Made by a program: the position numbers and the translations under genes. From contig CAYFVR010000075.1 in assembly GCA_964346545.1 (NCBI GenBank), positions 1 to 18,837 of the forward strand: DNA of 18,837 nucleotides. The letters are read 5' to 3'. The notes under the pieces were generated by a model. It worked only from the letters and a program-made list of their open reading frames with translations, did no database searches and was not told the DNA's origin. Position 1 is the stretch's first letter. Each line of letters opens with the position of its first letter. The DNA comes from CAYFVR01 sp964346545 (GTDB lineage Bacteria > Desulfobacterota > Desulfobacteria > Desulfobacterales > Desulfococcaceae). This document shows, in pieces, positions 1 through 6,325 of this stretch.

Positions 1-248
1 CGGAAGGCCACGTGCTGAAAGCCGACGCCCTTCTTTTCGATGAACTTGGCCACGGGGCCGTCGGGCGCGGTGGACTCCAGCAGCTCCACTTCGCTTTCCC
101 CCACCGGGAAGAAGCCGGTGGTCACCTTCTGCTCCTGAACCGTTTCCGCGCCCTCGAAATGGAGGCCCAGCACGTCGGACCAGAAATTTTTTCCCTCGTC
201 CATGCTGTTGACCGCGATTCCCAGATGGTCGATTTTGAGAATTTTCAT
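1..248 (-). CDS. mce: Methylmalonyl-CoA epimerase, 3' part missing
   Basis: Interconverts (R)- and (S)-methylmalonyl-CoA in the cytoplasmic propionate/methylmalonyl-CoA pathway. The first 82 residues are present; the rest lies beyond the window edge (the family is usually about 130-150 residues). The protein opens with KIDHLGIAV, whose His8 is at the usual first metal-ligand position of this VOC/glyoxalase-fold family. It continues with FWSDVLGL, TVQEQKV, VELLEST and KFIEKKGVGFQHVAF, which follow the epimerase consensus closely and fit it better than lactoylglutathione lyase. The ATG at 246-248 is preceded on the minus strand by GGGGAGACGAGGAA, a good ribosome-binding site. It lies downstream of the CoA-transferase genes on the same strand but is separated from them by 397 bp of palindromic repeats, so co-transcription is uncertain. 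The family call is secure; the link to the neighbouring CoA-transferase is inference. Confidence 0.88.
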   Translation of the reverse strand, partial: MKILKIDHLGIAVNSMDEGKNFWSDVLGLHFEGAETVQEQKVTTGFFPVGESEVELLESTAPDGPVAKFIEKKGVGFQHVAF

Positions 249-305
249 TTCCTCGTCTCCCCTTTTGCCTGTGATGGTGTTGACCGTCGTCGCCCGGCAT
301 TTCGA

Positions 306-324
306 GCCCCGGGTTTGCCGGGGC
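306..324. other. GC-rich hairpin upstream of epimerase
   Basis: A perfect 7-bp stem, GCCCCGG/CCGGGGC, around the loop GTTTG. It lies about 60 bp upstream of the epimerase start codon. No T-tract follows on the minus strand, so it is not a standard intrinsic terminator in that direction. Its function is unknown; it could be a weak attenuator or part of the palindrome cluster. Confidence 0.4.
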
Positions 325-398
325 GTTTGGCCGAATTTCGGCCGGTTCCCGCCGAAGGGTGGATTCGGTTCGGCCTTCGGTCTCGGGGTGCGGCTTGT

Positions 399-421
399 GT
401 AGGGGCGAATTGCATTCGCCC
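399..421 (+). repeat. REP-like palindrome GTAGGGGCGAAT-type, copy 1
   Basis: It starts GTAGGGGCGAAT and folds as an 8-bp stem (GGGCGAAT, 403-410, with ATTCGCCC, 414-421) around the loop TGC. The same unit occurs inverted at 591-614 and again at 12284-12306. Short palindromes of the GTAGGGGCG type are common dispersed intergenic repeats in bacteria. The family relationship here rests on direct comparison of the three copies. Confidence 0.75.
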
Positions 422-464
422 TTGTTCAACCTTGCACAATTGAGCCATGGAAAGCGGCGTAGGC

Positions 465-548
465 GTAGGGTGGGCAAAAGCGGAGCGTTGCCCACCAATG
501 TGGCGTTTGAGTGAAATGGTGGGCACGATACAGCCGTGCCCACCCTAC
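465..548. repeat. Inverted pair of GTAGGGTGGGCA palindromes
   Basis: The left arm begins GTAGGGTGGGCA (465-476) and the right arm ends TGCCCACCCTAC (537-548), an exact 12-base inverted repeat. Each arm is also a hairpin: GGTGGGCAA (469-477) with TTGCCCACC (488-496), and GGTGGGCACG (518-527) with CGTGCCCACC (535-544). The pair is nested inside the outer palindrome pair 399-421 / 591-614. It resembles widespread non-coding intergenic repeats mobilised in trans. No transposase is present. Confidence 0.75.
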
Positions 549-590
549 GGAGCTTGGAATTTCAAACGGGCATTTGCGTTTGATTGACCC

Positions 591-641
591 GGGGCGAATG
601 CGATTCGCCCCTACAAATTTCCCGCCAAATGAACGGTATTG
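591..641 (-). repeat. REP-like palindrome copy 2 with element end
   Basis: Contains a perfect 9-bp stem, GGGGCGAAT (591-599) with ATTCGCCCC (603-611), loop GCG. It is the inverse orientation of copy 1. Thirteen bases further on, AAATGAACGGTATTG (627-641) exactly matches, in reverse complement, the left end of the element at 12249-12365. This copy therefore shares both core and one terminus with that element. It ends 4 bp from the CoA-transferase B stop codon. The opposite terminus was not found in this spacer, so the copy looks partial or rearranged. Confidence 0.75.
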
Positions 642-645
642 CCGC

Positions 646-1476
646 CTAAAACTGGTTCGGCAGCGGTTGGGCCTTGGCCGGTTTTTTCACGAAAAAGCCC
701 AGCGGATCGATGTGTTCCCGAATGAGCCGCAGCTCGTCGATGGTCGGCGGATCGAAGGGCGTCACCTCCGGGGCAATCGCCAGTTCGAAACCGGTGGCCG
801 CCTGGACGCTTTGGACCGTCTCGCCGGGCAGGGTGTGCAGCAGCCGCATGCGGCGGGTGTCGGGATCGAAATCGAGCACCGCCTTGGTGGTGATGACGCG
901 ATGCGGCCCCGATCCCACCAGGCCGGCCCGCTCCCGCGCGTCCGGGCTGCCGTCCAGAAATCCCGGGCTGGTGACGTAGCTGATCCGCTCGTTGAACCGC
1001 CGGGGTTCGTGGGGCATGATCAAAATGGTCTTCTCGCAGGAGGCGGCCATGTCCGAGGCCCCGCCGCTGCCCGGCAGCCGGACTTTGGGGGTTTGGTAAT
1101 CCTCCGGGAATTTCCCCATCATGGTCGAGTTGAGGTTGCCGAAGGGGTCGATCTCCGCGCCGCCCACGAAGCCGTAGTCGCAGAAGCCGCGCTGGGTCAT
1201 TTCGAAGGCGCTGTTGAGCCCCTTGACGAAGGAGGCGCGGCTGGCGGTGCGCGAGTCGCCCACGGAAAAGGGCAGCCCGCTTTCCAGGGTGGGACCCACC
1301 GCGCCGGCCTCGAAGACCGGGATGATGCCCGGGGCGTGGGAGCGCATGGCCAGCACCGTGGCGATCATGGGGAGTCCCGTGCCCACGAAGACGACCTTGT
1401 TGTCTTCCAGAATCCTCGCCCCCGCCACCACGATCATCTCTTGCGGGGTGAACACGATATCGTTGGATAAAAGCAT
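646..1476 (-). CDS. CoA-transferase subunit B (glutaconate CoA-transferase/IpdB-like)
   Basis: The beta subunit of a class I (family I) CoA-transferase, 276 residues, near the usual size. These heterodimers move CoA between acyl groups through a glutamyl-CoA thioester, or act as CoA-ring hydrolases in the IpdAB branch. The segment VFEAGAVGP places Glu56 where the catalytic glutamate of the family is expected, and PGSGGASD (135-142) is the conserved glycine-rich segment. The ATG at 1474-1476 follows GGGAGACCC; this ribosome-binding site abuts the TAG stop of subunit A, only 8 bp upstream, so the two are co-translated. The substrate cannot be read from sequence. Glutaconate, 3-oxoacid or a ring-cleavage acyl-CoA are all possible; the nearby epimerase hints at propionyl/methylmalonyl-CoA-linked metabolism (inference). 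Confidence 0.85.
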   Translation of the reverse strand: MLLSNDIVFTPQEMIVVAGARILEDNKVVFVGTGLPMIATVLAMRSHAPGIIPVFEAGAVGPTLESGLPFSVGDSRTASRASFVKGLNSAFEMTQRGFCDYGFVGGAEIDPFGNLNSTMMGKFPEDYQTPKVRLPGSGGASDMAASCEKTILIMPHEPRRFNERISYVTSPGFLDGSPDARERAGLVGSGPHRVITTKAVLDFDPDTRRMRLLHTLPGETVQSVQAATGFELAIAPEVTPFDPPTIDELRLIREHIDPLGFFVKKPAKAQPLPNQF

Positions 1477-1484
1477 GGGTCTCC

Positions 1485-2498
1485 CTAGGCCAGTCGTTCG
1501 AAGTTTTCCAGTTCGGACTGCTGTTCCTCCAGAATCTTCCGAACCGGAAAGTGATCGATGAAGTCGGTGAAGCCGTTCACGCCGAAGATGTAGTCGTCGT
1601 AGTAGGCGGCCATGCCCTCGGGATGGCCCTTGTGGAGCCGGGTGGCCAGCGCGTGGAAGGTGCCGATGTGTTCCTTGTTGAAATAGTAGTGGCGTCGGCA
1701 GCTCGACGGATAGGCGCCCAGCGGCTGATGGATCACGGCGTCCACGGCCAGAAAGGGAATGGTGATGAGCTTGGGCGACCGGGAGAGCAGCTCGTGGCTG
1801 ACCAGCTGCTCGCAGGTGACGATGGTGTGGGCCGCCGCCATGGCCATTTCGGCGCAGGTGGCGTCGGTGCCCCGGATGACGCAGTTTCCGTAGGGGTCGG
1901 CCGCCTGAACGTGAAGAATCGCCACGTCCGGGTTGGACGCCGGCAACAGGATGATCGGCTCTCCCGTGAACGGGCAGTCGATGACCTTGGCCCGGCAGCG
2001 TTTGAGGATGTCGCTGCCCAGCGGGCCCCGGCAGGGAATGAAGGGCAGCCCCATGGAGCCGGCCTTGAACCGGGCCGACATGTTGTAGTTGCTCCAGTCT
2101 TCCAGCTCCACCAGCCCGTTTTCGGCCAGATGGCGGAAAACCGAGGAAATTCCGAACGATTCGTGGGCCCAGTAGGCCAGCTCGATCCGCTTGATGGAAA
2201 AATGGTCGGGCCGCACCGCCATGGCCCCGCCCAGATAGTCGATCGCCATTCCGGCGGACTGAAACGACAGGGTCAAATCCTTGAATCCGTGCCGGATCAT
2301 TTCGTGGGTGATGGCGATGGGCTGGCGGATGTTCACGAACCCGCCGACGGCCACGTTGTCGCCGTCGTGGATGAACCGATCCACCGCCTCCTGGAGGGAC
2401 ATTCGCTTGTCCCGCTTGGATTTATCTTTTTGGACCAGGGCCTTTCGCGCCTCCCGGGGCGTCAGGCCGGTCCAGAACATCTCGGCTTCGGTCGTCAT
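1485..2498 (-). CDS. CoA-transferase subunit A (glutaconate CoA-transferase/IpdA-like)
   Basis: The alpha subunit partner of the preceding gene, 337 residues from the chosen start. The segment KRMSLQEAVDRFIHDGDNVAVGGF is the typical N-terminus of GctA/IpdA-type subunits, and FVNIRQPIAITHEMIR, LPFIPCRGPLGSD and DPYGNCVIRGTD follow the family pattern. About 30 residues precede this core and form an N-terminal extension. Two in-frame ATGs exist, at 2510 and 2498. AAGGAG sits between them, just upstream of the second, while the first has no ribosome-binding site, so 2498 is preferred; the 3-nt spacing is short, so 2510 is not excluded. A TetR-family gene ends 34 bp upstream on the same strand, suggesting a regulator-enzyme operon induced by the substrate or its CoA ester (inference). 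Confidence 0.85.
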   Translation of the reverse strand: MTTEAEMFWTGLTPREARKALVQKDKSKRDKRMSLQEAVDRFIHDGDNVAVGGFVNIRQPIAITHEMIRHGFKDLTLSFQSAGMAIDYLGGAMAVRPDHFSIKRIELAYWAHESFGISSVFRHLAENGLVELEDWSNYNMSARFKAGSMGLPFIPCRGPLGSDILKRCRAKVIDCPFTGEPIILLPASNPDVAILHVQAADPYGNCVIRGTDATCAEMAMAAAHTIVTCEQLVSHELLSRSPKLITIPFLAVDAVIHQPLGAYPSSCRRHYYFNKEHIGTFHALATRLHKGHPEGMAAYYDDYIFGVNGFTDFIDHFPVRKILEEQQSELENFERLA

Positions 2499-2532
2499 GG
2501 TCTCCTTCATTTCGTGAGTTGGCGGCAGTTGG

Positions 2533-3117
2533 TCATTGGGAGTCGCCGGGCGGCGCGCCGCGGCCCGTTTCCGGCGCGGAGATGGCCCGCCAGACCATCT
2601 CGAACAACAGGTTGGCGCGGGCCCCCAGTGGCTCGTTGAAGCCCCGGAGCACCCACATGGAAAACGTCCGCTGGATGAACCCGTTGATGAAATCCAGCAG
2701 CACGCCCGTGCGGACCTCGGCGTTGAGCACGCCGTCGGCCTGGCCTTGGCGCAGCACGTCCATGAACAGACGGATCATCTTTCGCTGCTGGAAAGTTTCG
2801 TCGGCCATCCAGGTTTTCATGGGCAGCGTCATGAACAGAATGCGGCCCAGGCCCGGGTGCCGTTCGTAGTAATCGAGCTGAAGCCAGAACACCTTGCGGA
2901 GCTTTTCCTTGAGATCTTCAATTCCTTGAAGATGATCGATGATGCGCTCGGTCAGCTTGCCCAGCCAGATGTCCACGAAGGCGAAGACCAGCCGCTCCTT
3001 GCTGCCGTAATGCTTGTAAATGGTGCTGAAGCTGACGCCGGCCTTCCGGGCCACGTCCCGAATGCTGGCCTGGTGGAAATCGGAGTTGGAAAAGACCTCC
3101 AGCACGGCGGCCTCCAG
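2533..3117 (-). CDS. TetR/AcrR-family regulator, N-terminus in assembly gap
   Basis: A one-component repressor-type DNA-binding protein. The visible 194 residues contain the whole helix-turn-helix, ASIRDVARKAGVSFSTIYKHYGSKERLV, followed by an all-helical ligand-binding domain with HPGLGRILF and FINGFIQRTF segments. Only the first helix start, roughly 10-15 residues, and the start codon are lost in the run of N beginning at 3118. The gene is upstream of the CoA-transferase genes with a 34-bp gap, so it probably controls that operon; TetR proteins near CoA-enzyme genes often sense acyl-CoAs (family knowledge; the ligand here is unknown). The promoter and operator are probably inside or just right of the gap. 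Confidence 0.85.
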   Translation of the reverse strand: MEAAVLEVFSNSDFHQASIRDVARKAGVSFSTIYKHYGSKERLVFAFVDIWLGKLTERIIDHLQGIEDLKEKLRKVFWLQLDYYERHPGLGRILFMTLPMKTWMADETFQQRKMIRLFMDVLRQGQADGVLNAEVRTGVLLDFINGFIQRTFSMWVLRGFNEPLGARANLLFEMVWRAISAPETGRGAPPGDSQ

Positions 3118-3217
3118 NNNNNNNNNNNNNNNNNNNNNNNNNNNNNNNNNNNNNNNNNNNNNNNNNNNNNNNNNNNNNNNNNNNNNNNNNNNNNNNNNNN
3201 NNNNNNNNNNNNNNNNN
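3118..3217. other. Assembly gap of 100 N
   Basis: Exactly 100 undetermined bases, the conventional placeholder for a scaffold gap of unknown size. It removes the 5' end of the TetR gene and its promoter. The two sides may not be as close as drawn. Confidence 0.95.
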
Positions 3218-3357
3218 GAAAAAGCGAGACGTGAAGCCGGGCCGAAACGGCGTCTTGATCGTCCAAATTCCGGATGGCTTGTTCCCGGCCCGCTTCGCGC
3301 GGCTTCCCATGAAATCCATTTTTTCGGCCGGAACCTGAAACCCAACGGAGACGCTCC

Positions 3358-4497
3358 ATGCACCGAATCGTAACCGCCGCCGCGTGCCTGTTCGCGGCCC
3401 TGGCCCTGACCGCCTGCGGAACCGCCCCAAACATCACCCGAACCGAGAAAGAGCCCGGGGAAACCTATTCCGCCGACGAGGTTCGCTATCGAACGGTGGA
3501 TCAGCCGTTCATGATTTCCGGGGATTATTTTCGGGAGCGGGATCGGGACCCGAGCGTGCGTATCGGCCTGCCGGGAGATCGGTTGGGTGATGGGGCGAAG
3601 GGTTCGGCGACGAAGGAGGGGGGGGAAGAAACCGGTGGAACGGCCGAGGCCGCTTCGGCGGCCGAATCGGAGGGCGCCGTCCAGCGAGCGGAGCGGACCG
3701 CTCCGGAATCCAGGCGCACTCAAGCGCCGCCCCCGGCGCCTTCAACACGAGCCCCGGTTCCGCCGGCCCCTTTGGCTTCCGAGAAAACCGCCCCGAATAC
3801 CGCCCGTCCCGTAAAAATTGCGCTGATCGTGGACGAGGAGAACATCGCGCCGGAGATTTCCGCCGCCCTGCCCGCCGCGCTGATCCGCGCCGCAGAGGAA
3901 CTTCCGGTGGTGGTGGCCGCGCCGGATCGGGTGACCGAGGTCATTCTGGGGCCGGCCTGCCCCCGCCGGCGGGATTTGGGCTGCCTTTCCTCCGCGCTCT
4001 CCGTCTACCCCGGCGCGCGGATGGTGCTGCTGGCGGAGCGGGTGGAAATGCCCCGGCGGTATCCCGGGAACGTCCAGGCCCAGGCGACGGTGGTGGACGC
4101 CGGGCTTTCCCACCGGTATCCGACCATGGCGGTGACCGCGCCGGCGCGGGAGGCCGCGGATGCGCGAACCGCCATGGCCGCCATGATGCAGAAGGTGCTC
4201 TCCTTCGCCGTGGACCGGGCCGACACGATTCCCTGGTTTTGCCGCGCCTTTTCGCGGGAAGGGGAGGAATGGTATCTTTCCGCCGGCGCCCGTTCCGGCC
4301 TCGAACCCGGCGACCGGCTTCAGGTGATTCCCGGCGGACGGGTCGTCCGAAGCCCCGCCGGAACGCCCGCCGGCTGGATTCCGGAAGCCCCGGTGGGCAC
4401 GGTCGAGGTGACCCTCCTCTTCGGCCCCGATTTCGCCGCCGCCCGGCTGGTGGAGGGAAGAGGTCCCGAGCCGGGGGATATGGTGACGCGGCGGTAG
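3358..4497 (+). CDS. Outer-membrane-type lipoprotein with FlgT_C/CsgG-like C-terminal domain
   Basis: Predicted exported lipoprotein of 379 residues. Residues 1-20 form a signal peptide with lipobox LTAC, so Cys20 is the lipidation site. Residues 80-150 are a low-complexity Ala/Pro/Glu/Arg linker (PPPAPSTRAPVPPAP). Residues 153-290 form an alpha/beta domain (KIALIVDE, ARMVLLAERV) of the kind seen in TolB-like/FlgO/LpoB-type envelope proteins. Residues 303-376 (EEWYLSAGARSGLEPGDRL, VGTVEV, PGDMV) resemble the small beta domain at the C-terminus of FlgT and similar proteins. The ATG at 3358 follows GGAGACGCTCC. The gene converges on the FG-GAP protein, whose N-terminus is also TolB-like. The precise function is not recognised. 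A G8 tract (3618-3625) lies in the linker. Confidence 0.7.
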   Translation: MHRIVTAAACLFAALALTACGTAPNITRTEKEPGETYSADEVRYRTVDQPFMISGDYFRERDRDPSVRIGLPGDRLGDGAKGSATKEGGEETGGTAEAASAAESEGAVQRAERTAPESRRTQAPPPAPSTRAPVPPAPLASEKTAPNTARPVKIALIVDEENIAPEISAALPAALIRAAEELPVVVAAPDRVTEVILGPACPRRRDLGCLSSALSVYPGARMVLLAERVEMPRRYPGNVQAQATVVDAGLSHRYPTMAVTAPAREAADARTAMAAMMQKVLSFAVDRADTIPWFCRAFSREGEEWYLSAGARSGLEPGDRLQVIPGGRVVRSPAGTPAGWIPEAPVGTVEVTLLFGPDFAAARLVEGRGPEPGDMVTRR

Positions 4498-4577
4498 GAC
4501 CAGAAAATCGTTTCTTCCGGCTCTTCGCCGGTTCAAGGCGAGAAGTCCGAAATCGCTTTTTCGCTTTGTGAAACAAG

Positions 4578-4611
4578 AAACGCCCCGCCGGAAGATTCCG
4601 GCGGGGCGTTT
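4578..4611. terminator. Bidirectional intrinsic terminator
   Basis: A perfect 16-bp inverted repeat, AAACGCCCCGCCGGAA (4578-4593) with TTCCGGCGGGGCGTTT (4596-4611). It sits between the ends of the convergent lipoprotein and FG-GAP genes. On the minus strand the stem is followed by TTTCTTGTTTC, a usable T-rich tail. On the plus strand only the TTT of the stem is available. Best read as the terminator of the GGDEF/FG-GAP operon that probably also stops lipoprotein transcripts. Confidence 0.85.
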
Positions 4612-4655
4612 GGCGTGCGGGGATCGCTTTCCGGCGATTGCCGAGCGGGCGTCTT

Positions 4656-6287
4656 TTACTGGATTTCCTGCACCACGATGAAACTCCGGGGCGCGGAAAT
4701 CACCGAATCGGTCTGGCGAACGACGGCGTAGATCAGCTCGTCCCGGCCGTCGCCATCGGTGTCGTGGAGGTTGACGTCGCTGACGTATCCGCCCGCTTCG
4801 GGGGTCCGCCACTTGGGTCGCAGGCCCAGTTGATCCCAGGAAAGGGCGGTTACATGTCCCCCCTTGAGCATGCGCATTCCCTGGAACAGGCCGGCCGCGT
4901 CATCGTTTCGGGGGACGACGACTTCGGCCTGGCCGTCGCCGTCCATGTCGCGGACCAGCACGCGCGCCGGAAGATATCGCCGATCCATTTCGGTGTAGTC
5001 GCCGATGGAGGAGGCGGCCTCTTCGGGCGTCTCCACGTAGGTGGTGGTTTGGCCGTACGGCTCCCGGCTTTCCCAGATGGTTTCGCCTTCCCGCGTGACG
5101 AGCCGCAGACGGTCCCGTTCGCTGAAGGCCGCCACGATCTCCCGGCCATCCCCGGTGATGTTTCCGTAGTTGAAGCCGAAGACGTTCGCCCAGCCCGGGA
5201 GCACCTGGGGCGAGACGGCGACGAAACCGTCGCCCCGATATTGCAGCTCGTCCACCCCGCCGATGAAATGCGAGTTGGGCGCGCGTCGCTGGCCCATCAG
5301 AACCATCCCCCGATCCGGCGTGTTCGACACCCGGAAGTACCAGGGCTGATCGGTCAGAATGCGCCGGAAGGCCTGGCCGTCCCATTCCAGCACGAAGGAG
5401 CGAAGGGTCCGATGGGCTTCGAAGAGGGCGGTGACGAAAATTTCGGCCCGTTCGTTGCCGTTGACGTCGGCCACGTCCACGGACAGATGGCGGGTGTTGA
5501 CGTCGGATTCCAGGGTGGCCACGCGGAGCAGCCGTTGGTTCTGAATCCGGTAAATGTGGACGGTTCGGTCGTCCACGAAGACCAGCTCCGTCGTGCCGTC
5601 CCCGTCCACGTCTCCCGCCGAAAGCCCCCGGATGACGGCCCGCATGGGCTGGCTCCGCCAGAGCGAGCCAAGGCCCGCCCCGGGGCTTTCTTCCCGGCGG
5701 CCGTCCACGCCTTCCTCCGTCATTTGCCCGGTCCACAGCTTTTCCGGGTGCATCCGGCTTTCCTCCACCGGGTCCCGAACCGGGGCGGCGGACGTCGCCC
5801 CGGCCGCCGGGGTTTGGCCGAAGACCCGGCGGTTGACCTCTTCGGCGAAGCGGTTGACGTGGTTGATCACGTCGCCTTCGTCCTGGCCGGTATCGTTGAA
5901 GGCGTAGACCGCCTTGCCGGCGTCCACGTCCACCACCCGGGCGTCGGTGCTGACGCTGTTGCCGAACAGGGTCAGGCTGCCGAAGACCACGTAGTCGGCG
6001 TCGGTTCGCCGTCCCAGGGCGACCGCGGCCGCGGTGTTGATTTCGGAGACGCCGCTCGCCGCCTGTTCGCCCACTTCGCGCCCCATGGGTTCCACCTCCC
6101 CGGATCGGGTCAGGCGGGTGGTGAGCATGTCCTGGATGCCCTTGCGAAGAAATCCCAGGTCTTTTTGGGCGTTGATGGAAAACGGAAGAATCAGCACCTT
6201 CCGGGCCGATTGGCCCGCGGCCGATCCGGCCGTCATGGCCAGGGCGACCGCGGCGGCCAGAAAAATATGTCGCCGGCGAATAGTCAC
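4656..6287 (-). CDS. Exported TolB-like plus FG-GAP/VCBS repeat protein
   Basis: Secreted or periplasmic protein of 543 residues with no recognised enzymatic role. Residues 1-25 are a signal peptide (RRRHIFLAAAVALAMTAGSAAG). Residues 29-157 form a TolB/FlgO-like alpha-beta domain (KVLILPF, DADYVVFGSLT, DARVVDVDAGKAVYAF). Residues 220-543 hold beta-propeller-like FG-GAP/VCBS repeats with Ca-binding-type loops DVDGDG (226-231), DVNGNE (274-279), NITGDG (376-381), DMDGDG (447-452) and DTDGDG (509-514). The start is GTG at 6285-6287, preceded by GAGGAG six bases away; the open frame continues upstream but without export signal or homology there. It follows the GGDEF gene by 38 bp, so the two probably share a transcript. 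It may be an envelope sensor or adhesin-like protein (inference). Confidence 0.8.
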   Translation of the reverse strand: MTIRRRHIFLAAAVALAMTAGSAAGQSARKVLILPFSINAQKDLGFLRKGIQDMLTTRLTRSGEVEPMGREVGEQAASGVSEINTAAAVALGRRTDADYVVFGSLTLFGNSVSTDARVVDVDAGKAVYAFNDTGQDEGDVINHVNRFAEEVNRRVFGQTPAAGATSAAPVRDPVEESRMHPEKLWTGQMTEEGVDGRREESPGAGLGSLWRSQPMRAVIRGLSAGDVDGDGTTELVFVDDRTVHIYRIQNQRLLRVATLESDVNTRHLSVDVADVNGNERAEIFVTALFEAHRTLRSFVLEWDGQAFRRILTDQPWYFRVSNTPDRGMVLMGQRRAPNSHFIGGVDELQYRGDGFVAVSPQVLPGWANVFGFNYGNITGDGREIVAAFSERDRLRLVTREGETIWESREPYGQTTTYVETPEEAASSIGDYTEMDRRYLPARVLVRDMDGDGQAEVVVPRNDDAAGLFQGMRMLKGGHVTALSWDQLGLRPKWRTPEAGGYVSDVNLHDTDGDGRDELIYAVVRQTDSVISAPRSFIVVQEIQ

Positions 6288-6325
6288 GAAACGCTCCTCG
6301 GGGTAAGGGTTCGACGCGGGCGGGG

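Larger units (their letters stand above)
249..645. other. 397-bp spacer rich in palindromes
   Basis: No convincing gene lies here. The stretch holds at least six hairpin-forming palindromes: 306-324 (stem GCCCCGG, loop of 5), 329-343 (GGCCGAA/TTCGGCC), 399-421, 469-496, 518-544 and 591-611. The last four form two nested inverted pairs and are described separately. The short open frames on both strands are low-complexity products of the palindromes. The region separates the CoA-transferase operon from the epimerase gene and may act as a transcript-end or processing structure. Confidence 0.7.

Noticed and set aside
12..443. Plus-strand open frame opposite the epimerase gene
   Set aside because: It runs antisense to a clearly conserved epimerase and into the palindromic repeats; no family resemblance.
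399..614. Possible CRISPR array
   Set aside because: The repeats are inverted, of two kinds and unequally spaced; there are no regular spacers and no cas genes.
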